A stretch of 6,516 nucleotides of DNA from Gallionella sp. Its GTDB lineage: Bacteria > Pseudomonadota > Gammaproteobacteria > Burkholderiales > Gallionellaceae. The notes below the pieces were generated by a model. It saw nothing but the letters and a program-made list of their open reading frames with translations. It had not been told where the DNA came from and ran no database searches. Positions 1 to 6,516 of this stretch are shown one piece after another. The DNA is taken from contig JANYHX010000270.1 in the NCBI GenBank assembly GCA_025362155.1, positions 1 to 6,516 of the forward strand, given 5' to 3'. Position 1 is the first letter of the stretch, and every line of letters begins with the position of its first letter. Made by a program: the position numbers and the translations under genes.

Positions 1-1247
<1,247 letters not shown>

Positions 1248-1276
1248 GACAGATAAATTAAATCAACAACGAACAA

Positions 1277-3433
1277 TTACGCCTCGGGCACCAGAATAAC
1301 TCCGGCCAATGGCGGTAAAGAAATTTCAGCGGAGTAGGGCAGCCCCATCCAGGGTATCGCTTCGGCATTGATCAATCCGGCATTGCCAAGGTTGCTGCCC
1401 GCGTAATGTTGCGAATCACTGTTGAGCACTTCACGATACTGAGATTTTGTAGGCAGGCCGATACGGTAGCGGGTGCGTGGCACGGGCGTGAGGTTCAAGG
1501 CGACAATCACACTGGCGCCGTTGCGCGCGCGACGTTGATAGGATAACACCGATTTTTCAGCATCGTTGCAGTCTATCCACGAAAATCCTTCATGTTGAAA
1601 ATCTAGATCATGCAACGCGGGCAGGGTGCGATAGAGTTGATTGAGATCATGGGTAAGGTTTTGCACGCCGCGATGCGATTCAATGCCCAACTGCCACCAC
1701 TCCAGTTCCCATCGGGATTGCCATTCACGCCCCTGTGCGATTTCGTTGCCCATGAAGTTGAGTTTTTTGCCCGGACTGGTCATTTGATAGGTCAACAGCA
1801 AGCGCAGGTTGGCGAATTTTTGCCAGGCATCGCCGGGCATTTTGGATAGCAGCGAGCCTTTGCCATGCACCACTTCATCATGCGAGAACGGCATCACGAA
1901 ATTTTCGGTATAGGCGTATAGCTGACCGAAGGTAAGCTCGCTATGGTGGAAACGGCGATGGATGGGGTCGTGGTGAAAATAACTCAGCGTGTCGTTCATC
2001 CAGCCCATGTTCCATTTGATCGAGAAGCCCAGCCCGCCAAGATAAACGGGGCGCGACACTCCCGGCCACGCAGTGGATTCTTCCGCCATGGTCAGGGCAC
2101 CGGGAAATTCTTCGTGCACCATCACATTCAGTTCGCGCAAAAAATCCACCGCTTCAAGGTTTTCACGCCCGCCATATTTGTTGGGGATCCATTCATCCGC
2201 TTTGCGCGAATAGTCCAGATACAACATCGAAGCGACGGCATCCACACGCAGGCCATCAAGGTGAAACTCGGACAGCCAGAAATGCGCGCTGGACATCAGA
2301 AAGCATTTAACTTCGTTGCGTCCGTAATTGAAAATATGTGTGCCCCAATCCTGATGAAAACCAAGACGCGGATCAGAGTGTTCAAATAATGCGGTACCGT
2401 CAAAGCGCGCCAATGCCCAACTGTCCTGCGGAAAATGCGCCGGCACCCAATCAAGGATCACACCTATGCCTGCCTGGTGACAGGTATCGATCAGGTAACG
2501 CAACTGGTCGGGTGAACCAAAGCGGCTGGTTGCGGCGAAATAACCGGTGGCCTGATAGCCCCACGATTCATCCAGCGGATGTTCGGAAACCGGCATGAGC
2601 TCGATGTGCGTATACCCCATGCCCTGAACGTAAGGTACCAGGTCGGTTGCCAATTCACTGTAGCTATAGAAACGGCCATCAGGATGGCGTTTCCACGATC
2701 CGGCATGGACTTCGTATATGTTGATCGCGGCATGCAACCAGTCCCATTTTTTGCGCTGCTTCATCCATTCCGTATCACGCCATTGATGCTGGTTGGCAGC
2801 GGCAGCGAGTGCCGCGCTGCCCGGGCGTAATTCATAACCTTGTGCGTAAGGGTCGGTTTTAATCAGTACTTGCCCGCTATCGCGATTGCGAATTTCAAAG
2901 CGGTACAGTGCGTGTTGCTTGATTTCCGGGAGGAATAATTCCCACACCCCGCTGGCACCCAGCGAACGCATTGGGTGTACGCGACCGTCCCACTGATTGA
3001 ATTCGCCTACCACGCTGACTCGCTCTGCATTCGGTGCCCACACTGCAAATCGGACACCTTTTACACCATTCATTTCGATCGCATGTGATCCGAGCATGCG
3101 ATAGCCTTGACGCAGCTTGCCCTCGCTGAATAAATATAAATCCTGTTGTGAAATATGGGAGGGAAATTGATAGGGGTCAAAAATGTCGTGGGTGACGCTG
3201 CCGTAGTGCATGCGCAGACGATAGGGGCGGGCGGGTTCGGTTTTGCCGCGCCATTCGAATACTCCCGCAGCATGAATACGCTTGAGTGGCTGGCTCGGAG
3301 CGAGTAGCGTAACTTGCGTGGCAGTAGGCTCATATACACGAATGACCCACTCCGAGCCTTCCTGATGCAGACCGAGTAAACCAAACGGGTCATAAAGACG
3401 GGCTTGCAGCAGCGATTCGATCAGCGTATCCAC
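1277..3433 (-). CDS. glgB: 1,4-alpha-glucan branching enzyme GlgB
   Basis: Cleaves alpha-1,4 linkages in linear glucan and re-attaches the chain by an alpha-1,6 bond, making the branches of glycogen. At 718 residues it is close to E. coli GlgB (728). It has an N-terminal region with the DPFGLLGLH motif (residues 15-23), a CBM48-type module (about 120-215, [20 protein letters not shown]), a GH13 barrel (about 235-600) and a C-terminal beta domain. The GH13 residues are intact: nucleophile D398 in DGLRVDAV, acid/base E451 in MAEEST, and D519 in [12 protein letters not shown]; the spacing equals E. coli D405/E458/D526. The start is GTG at 3433: the codon before it is an in-frame TAG, so no longer form is possible, and the next Met lies well inside the protein. 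GAGG about 11 nt upstream is a weak, rather distant ribosome site. It is divergent from glgC and is followed after 29 bp by pgi. Confidence 0.98.
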   Translation of the reverse strand: MDTLIESLLQARLYDPFGLLGLHQEGSEWVIRVYEPTATQVTLLAPSQPLKRIHAAGVFEWRGKTEPARPYRLRMHYGSVTHDIFDPYQFPSHISQQDLYLFSEGKLRQGYRMLGSHAIEMNGVKGVRFAVWAPNAERVSVVGEFNQWDGRVHPMRSLGASGVWELFLPEIKQHALYRFEIRNRDSGQVLIKTDPYAQGYELRPGSAALAAAANQHQWRDTEWMKQRKKWDWLHAAINIYEVHAGSWKRHPDGRFYSYSELATDLVPYVQGMGYTHIELMPVSEHPLDESWGYQATGYFAATSRFGSPDQLRYLIDTCHQAGIGVILDWVPAHFPQDSWALARFDGTALFEHSDPRLGFHQDWGTHIFNYGRNEVKCFLMSSAHFWLSEFHLDGLRVDAVASMLYLDYSRKADEWIPNKYGGRENLEAVDFLRELNVMVHEEFPGALTMAEESTAWPGVSRPVYLGGLGFSIKWNMGWMNDTLSYFHHDPIHRRFHHSELTFGQLYAYTENFVMPFSHDEVVHGKGSLLSKMPGDAWQKFANLRLLLTYQMTSPGKKLNFMGNEIAQGREWQSRWELEWWQLGIESHRGVQNLTHDLNQLYRTLPALHDLDFQHEGFSWIDCNDAEKSVLSYQRRARNGASVIVALNLTPVPRTRYRIGLPTKSQYREVLNSDSQHYAGSNLGNAGLINAEAIPWMGLPYSAEISLPPLAGVILVPEA

Positions 3434-3455
3434 CTAACTTAAGGCCTCATTTATC

Positions 3456-3485
3456 TTGTCTAGTAAGACGATTGTAAACGATAAT
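3456..3485 (+). promoter_or_regulatory. Candidate sigma70 promoter for glgC
   Basis: TTGTCT (3456-3461, 4 of 6 to TTGACA) and GATAAT (3480-3485, 5 of 6 to TATAAT) are separated by 18 bp. Transcription would start near 3492, leaving a leader of roughly 28 nt that ends in a strong ribosome site. This is the best -35/-10 pair I find on the plus strand of the 86-bp gap. No start site has been mapped; the assignment is by consensus only. Confidence 0.45.
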
Positions 3486-3497
3486 GAAGGCATTCAA
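3471..3497 (-). promoter_or_regulatory. Candidate divergent promoter for glgB-pgi
   Basis: On the minus strand TACAAT (3476-3471, 5 of 6 to TATAAT) is preceded by TTGAAT (3497-3492), with a 15-bp spacer that is shorter than the ideal 17. The -10 element lies within a few bases of the proposed glgC -10 on the other strand, so the two promoters overlap. The -10 match is good; the -35 assignment is weak and an activator might replace it. Confidence 0.3.
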
Positions 3498-3508
3498 TAA
3501 GGTTTATC

Positions 3509-3515
3509 AGGAGGT
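3509..3515 (+). promoter_or_regulatory. Strong Shine-Dalgarno of glgC
   Basis: AGGAGGT lies 4 nt before the ATG at 3520, close to a full anti-16S match. It fixes the glgC start and contrasts with the weak or absent ribosome sites of glgB and pgi, which suggests glgC is translated more efficiently than the divergent pair. Confidence 0.85.
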
Positions 3516-3519
3516 ATAA

Positions 3520-4845
3520 ATGAGCACCGAACTGGGTCACCTTCAAAAAAAATACCCCGCTGCGGTGAGTGCTCCGACACCGCGTTTCGTCAGTCACATC
3601 ACCAAAAATACTTATGCGATGGTTCTGGCAGGCGGTCGTGGAACCCGTTTGCATGAACTCACTGATTGGCGTGCCAAACCGGCTGTTCCTTTTGGTGGCA
3701 AATTTCGCATCATTGATTTCGTGTTATCCAATTGCGTAAATTCCGGTATCCGTCGCATAGGTGTGGCGACGCAATATAAATCCCATAGTTTGATTCAGCA
3801 TATTCAGCGCGGCTGGTCTTTCTTGAATGGACAATTCGGCGAATTTGTTGATTTACTGCCCGCGCAGCAGCGCGTCAGTGAAAATTATTGGTATAAAGGT
3901 ACCGCAGATGCGGTGTTCCAGAATCTGGATATTTTACGCACATCCAATCCCGATTATGTGTTGATACTGGCGGGCGATCATGTCTACAAAATGGACTATG
4001 CCAAGTTGCTGGCTTTTCATGTGGATAATCATGCCGACATGACGGTAGCCTGCCTGGAAGTACCTATTGCCGAGGCATCCGGTTTTGGCGTAATGGGTGT
4101 GGATGAAAATTCTCGCGTGGTCGAATTTGCCGAGAAACCGGCTCACCCGACGCCTATGCCCGGCAAGCCTGACAAGGCATTGGCCAGTATGGGTATCTAT
4201 GTATTCAATACCAAATTTCTTTTTGAACAGTTGATACGCGATGCTGACGATAATCATTCCAGCCATGATTTTGGCCATAACATGATCCCTCACCTGATAG
4301 AAAAATATCAGGTGTTCGCGCAAAACTTTGCGCAAAGTTGTGTCGGGATGGGGCATGACAACCTGCCCTATTGGCGCGATGTCGGAACCATTGATTCCTA
4401 TTGGGAAGCCAATATGGAGCTGACCAAGGTGCTGCCGGATCTGAATATGTACGATCAGGAATGGCCGATTTGGACGCATCAGGAGCAATTGCCGCCGGCA
4501 AAATTTGTGTTTGATGAAGATGACCGCCGCGGCATGGCAATCGATTCACTGGTGTCCGGCGGCTGCATTGTGAGCGGCTCTACGGTGCGACGCTCATTGT
4601 TATTTTCCGATGTACGCGTAAACGCCTATTGCACTATTGAGGATTCGGTGCTGTTGCCGAAAGTGGAAGTGGGTCGCGAGGTCACATTGAAGCGCGTCAT
4701 CGTGGACAAGAGTTGCAAAATACCAGACGGTTTAACAGTCGGGATTGATCCACAAGAAGATCGCAAACGTTTTCATGTCAGCGCGAGTGGGGTGACGCTA
4801 ATTACTCCCGATATGCTTGGACAAAAGGCACACCGCCTTCGCTAA
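3520..4845 (+). CDS. glgC: Glucose-1-phosphate adenylyltransferase (ADP-glucose pyrophosphorylase)
   Basis: Makes ADP-glucose and pyrophosphate from glucose-1-phosphate and ATP, the committed and normally allosteric step of bacterial glycogen synthesis; cytoplasmic homotetramer in the family. At 441 residues it is close to E. coli GlgC (431), with about 11 extra N-terminal residues. The nucleotidyltransferase domain shows LAGGRGTRL (36-44), [17 protein letters not shown] (51-67), QHIQRGWSF (93-101), WYKGTADAV (124-132), [11 protein letters not shown] (150-160), EFAEKP with the glucose-1-phosphate-binding Lys at 206 (E. coli K195), SSHDFG (247-252) and PYWRDVGT (283-290). The C-terminal left-handed beta-helix domain begins with [12 protein letters not shown] (343-354). 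Several residues of the E. coli fructose-1,6-bisphosphate site are changed (E. coli K39, H46, R419 and R423 correspond to W50, P57, P430 and G434), so the activator may differ. It is the first gene of a rightward pair, 36 nt ahead of the GH57 gene. Confidence 0.98.
   Translation: MSTELGHLQKKYPAAVSAPTPRFVSHITKNTYAMVLAGGRGTRLHELTDWRAKPAVPFGGKFRIIDFVLSNCVNSGIRRIGVATQYKSHSLIQHIQRGWSFLNGQFGEFVDLLPAQQRVSENYWYKGTADAVFQNLDILRTSNPDYVLILAGDHVYKMDYAKLLAFHVDNHADMTVACLEVPIAEASGFGVMGVDENSRVVEFAEKPAHPTPMPGKPDKALASMGIYVFNTKFLFEQLIRDADDNHSSHDFGHNMIPHLIEKYQVFAQNFAQSCVGMGHDNLPYWRDVGTIDSYWEANMELTKVLPDLNMYDQEWPIWTHQEQLPPAKFVFDEDDRRGMAIDSLVSGGCIVSGSTVRRSLLFSDVRVNAYCTIEDSVLLPKVEVGREVTLKRVIVDKSCKIPDGLTVGIDPQEDRKRFHVSASGVTLITPDMLGQKAHRLR
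4291..4339 (+). repeat. Two adjacent palindromes inside glgC
   Basis: CACCTGATA (4291-4299) and TATCAGGTG (4306-4314) form a perfect 9-bp stem with a 6-nt loop. Nine bases later, AACTTTGCGCAAAGTT (4324-4339) is a perfect 16-bp palindrome. Both lie within sense codons for residues of about 258-274 and do not disturb the protein. Each could occur by chance in a window of this size; their closeness is the only reason to list them. No function is assigned. Confidence 0.3.
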
Positions 4846-4854
4846 CTATACTTC

Positions 4855-4873
4855 CCTGCCGCTCGGCGGCAGG
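4855..4873 (+). promoter_or_regulatory. Stem-loop covering the GH57 ribosome site
   Basis: CCTGCCG (4855-4861) and CGGCAGG (4867-4873) form a perfect 7-bp GC-rich stem with a 5-nt loop in the gap between glgC and the GH57 gene. The right arm contains the only Shine-Dalgarno-like sequence (GGCAGG, 8 nt before the ATG), so folding would hide it. Only a weak pyrimidine run (TTCTCTT) follows, so it is a poor intrinsic terminator. It could instead reduce translation of the second gene or stabilise the glgC 3' end. The structure is seen; the role is inferred. Confidence 0.5.
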
Positions 4874-4881
4874 TTCTCTTC

Positions 4882-6516
4882 ATGAAAAAAAATGTTGACC
4901 TGGTTTTCCTCTGGCACATGCACCAGCCGGATTACCGCGATTATACCAGCGGCGATTTTGTGCTGCCTTGGACCTATTTGCATGCCATTAAGGATTACAC
5001 CGACATGGCTTATCACTTGGAAAAACATCCCAAAATTCACGTAGTGGTAAATTTCGTGCCCATTTTGCTTGACCAACTGGACGATTACACCGATCAGTTT
5101 AACAGTGGGCAGGTGCGCGATCCTTTATTGCGCCTGTTGATCCAGAAAGATTTCGGCAATATTCTTCCAGAGCAGCGCAAGCTGGCTTTGGACGCGTGTT
5201 TCCGCAACAATCACACCAAGATGATTGCGCCCTATCCGGCTTACAAACGCTTATGGGAGTTGTTCAATCTGGTGCAAGCCGAAAGTGAAACCGCGCTATC
5301 CTATTTGTCCGGACAATATGTGGCCGATTTGTTGACCTGGTATCACCTGGCGTGGTGCGGTGAAAGCGTGCGTCGCGAGCATGCTTTGGTCGCGCGTTTG
5401 ATGGCCAAAGCCGAAGGCTTTAATTACGCAGATCGAAAACTATTGTTTGATCTGATCGGTGAATTAATTGCGGGGATTATCCCGCGCTATCGCAGGCTGG
5501 CCGACTCCGGGCAAATCGAAATATCCACCACGCCGCATTATCATCCACTCGCGCCATTATTGATCGATTTCGCCAGCGCCCAGGAGGCGATGCCAGATGC
5601 GCCTATGCCTGACTCACCGCTCTATCCTCAGGGCAAGCAGCGCGTGGTAGCGCATATACGCTCGGCCAAAAATAGTCACAGTGCACGCTTTGGCTCTGAG
5701 CCGCAGGGTATGTGGCCAGCTGAAGGATCGATTTCCTCAGAAGCGCTGGAAGTATTTGCTTTCGAGGGGTGTCGCTGGGTGGCGAGCGGGGAGGGCGTGT
5801 TAGTTCATAGTTTGCAGCGCATGGCAGAGCCTGTTGCCGGGCGTGCGGAGTACTTGTATCGCCCTTACAGGTTGGAAAATGGGGCAGAGGGCCTGAGCTG
5901 TTTTTTTCGCGACGACCATTTGTCCGATTTGATTGGCTTTGAATATTCACGCTGGCATGGCAAAGATGCGGCTCGGCATTTTATCAATCAGGTCGAAGCG
6001 ATAGCGCAACAGGCATCGACTGATGAGACGCCTGTCGTTAGCGTCATTCTGGATGGTGAAAATGCCTGGGAATATTATCCCTACAATGGGTTCTACTTCC
6101 TGGATGCGCTTTATACCGAGCTAGAAGCGCATACCCAAATTCATACTCACAGCTATAGCGATTATCTGAAGTTAAGTGCAAGCGAGGCTGGGAGCGCGAA
6201 GCAGCATAGTTTGTCCACTATTGTCGCGGGGAGTTGGGTATACGGTAATTTTTCGACCTGGATAGGCTCCAAGGATAAAAACCACGCCTGGGATTTGCTG
6301 TGTATGGCAAAGCAAAGTTTCGACATGGTTATATCCAGTGGTCGACTGAACCAGTCTGAACAAAATGCCGCCGAGAAGCAGCTTTGTTCCTGTGAAAGTT
6401 CAGACTGGTTCTGGTGGTTTGGCGATTACAACCCATCAAACTCCGTAGCCAGCTTTGATCGGCTGTATCGCCACAATTTAACCGAGTTGTATAACCTGTT
6501 GAAATTGCCACCTCCC
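4882..6516 (+). CDS. GH57 glycoside hydrolase (alpha-amylase/amylopullulanase type), 3' end cut by window edge
   Basis: I translated 545 codons by hand from ATG at 4882; the frame stays open to the right edge. GH57 enzymes are retaining alpha-glucan hydrolases or transglycosylases with an incomplete (beta/alpha)7 barrel. Conserved regions are in order: LWHMHQPDYRD (residues 10-20, the HQP motif), TTPHYHPLAPLL (216-227), GMWPAEGS with the probable nucleophile E281, LDGENAWE with the probable acid/base D391, and SDWFWWFGDYN (507-517). The 110-residue gap between E281 and D391 fits the amylopullulanase-like branch, where E and D sit in the same motifs. There is no signal peptide or membrane segment, so it acts in the cytoplasm, presumably on glycogen or malto-oligosaccharides. 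The visible part is probably nearly complete, with a few tens of residues missing. It follows glgC by 36 nt and is likely in its operon. Whether it hydrolyses, debranches or transfers cannot be told from sequence. Confidence 0.93.
   Translation, partial: MKKNVDLVFLWHMHQPDYRDYTSGDFVLPWTYLHAIKDYTDMAYHLEKHPKIHVVVNFVPILLDQLDDYTDQFNSGQVRDPLLRLLIQKDFGNILPEQRKLALDACFRNNHTKMIAPYPAYKRLWELFNLVQAESETALSYLSGQYVADLLTWYHLAWCGESVRREHALVARLMAKAEGFNYADRKLLFDLIGELIAGIIPRYRRLADSGQIEISTTPHYHPLAPLLIDFASAQEAMPDAPMPDSPLYPQGKQRVVAHIRSAKNSHSARFGSEPQGMWPAEGSISSEALEVFAFEGCRWVASGEGVLVHSLQRMAEPVAGRAEYLYRPYRLENGAEGLSCFFRDDHLSDLIGFEYSRWHGKDAARHFINQVEAIAQQASTDETPVVSVILDGENAWEYYPYNGFYFLDALYTELEAHTQIHTHSYSDYLKLSASEAGSAKQHSLSTIVAGSWVYGNFSTWIGSKDKNHAWDLLCMAKQSFDMVISSGRLNQSEQNAAEKQLCSCESSDWFWWFGDYNPSNSVASFDRLYRHNLTELYNLLKLPPP

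Noticed and set aside
1943..2389. 148-codon plus-strand open frame opposite glgB
   Set aside because: Mirror of the GH13 catalytic region; composition follows glgB codon structure and no independent protein features are visible.
3472..3500. Alternative glgC promoter TTGTAA with CAATAA
   Set aside because: The -10 match to TATAAT is poor; the TTGTCT/GATAAT pair is clearly better.
3934..4488. 184-codon minus-strand open frame opposite glgC
   Set aside because: Antisense shadow of the conserved nucleotidyltransferase domain, without a plausible start context or recognisable family.
4855..4873. Intrinsic terminator after glgC
   Set aside because: The stem is good but no T-run follows (only TTCTCTT), and the GH57 start is 8 nt downstream, so a ribosome-site hairpin is the better reading.

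Overview
The window holds four protein genes of bacterial storage-polysaccharide (glycogen) metabolism and almost no non-coding DNA. Two genes are read leftward: glucose-6-phosphate isomerase (pgi, cut by the left edge) and the glycogen branching enzyme (glgB). Two are read rightward: ADP-glucose pyrophosphorylase (glgC) and a family GH57 glycoside hydrolase (cut by the right edge). The moderate GC content, the style of the proteins (GlgC with a [20 protein letters not shown] block) and the pairing of glgC with a cytoplasmic GH57 enzyme suggest a betaproteobacterium, perhaps of the Nitrosomonadales/Gallionellaceae type. That placement is inference from recall, not from a search.

Layout: 1-1247 minus, pgi (415 complete codons, C-terminus off window); 1248-1276, short gap; 1277-3433 minus, glgB; 3434-3519, the only real intergenic control region, 86 bp with divergent and overlapping promoter-like elements; 3520-4845 plus, glgC with a near-perfect ribosome binding site; 4846-4881, a 36-nt gap with a stem-loop that covers the next gene's ribosome binding site; 4882-6516 plus, GH57 hydrolase (545 codons, C-terminus off window).

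How they work together: Pgi interconverts fructose-6-phosphate and glucose-6-phosphate and so feeds glucose phosphates from gluconeogenesis or CO2 fixation. GlgC turns glucose-1-phosphate into ADP-glucose, the committed step. GlgB adds alpha-1,6 branches to the growing glucan. The GH57 enzyme probably trims or rearranges alpha-glucan. Glycogen synthase (glgA), phosphorylase and phosphoglucomutase are not in the window.

The most unusual thing here is inside pgi: a GC-rich, in-frame 99-bp (33-codon) insertion with inverted-repeat arms and a 7-bp near-duplication at its edges. It looks like a small palindromic element that has become part of a protein. Other points are a GlgC whose E. coli-type fructose-1,6-bisphosphate activator residues are largely replaced, and a hairpin that may gate translation of the GH57 gene. 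I see no CRISPR, tRNA, rRNA, phage or defence genes, and no wholly new system.
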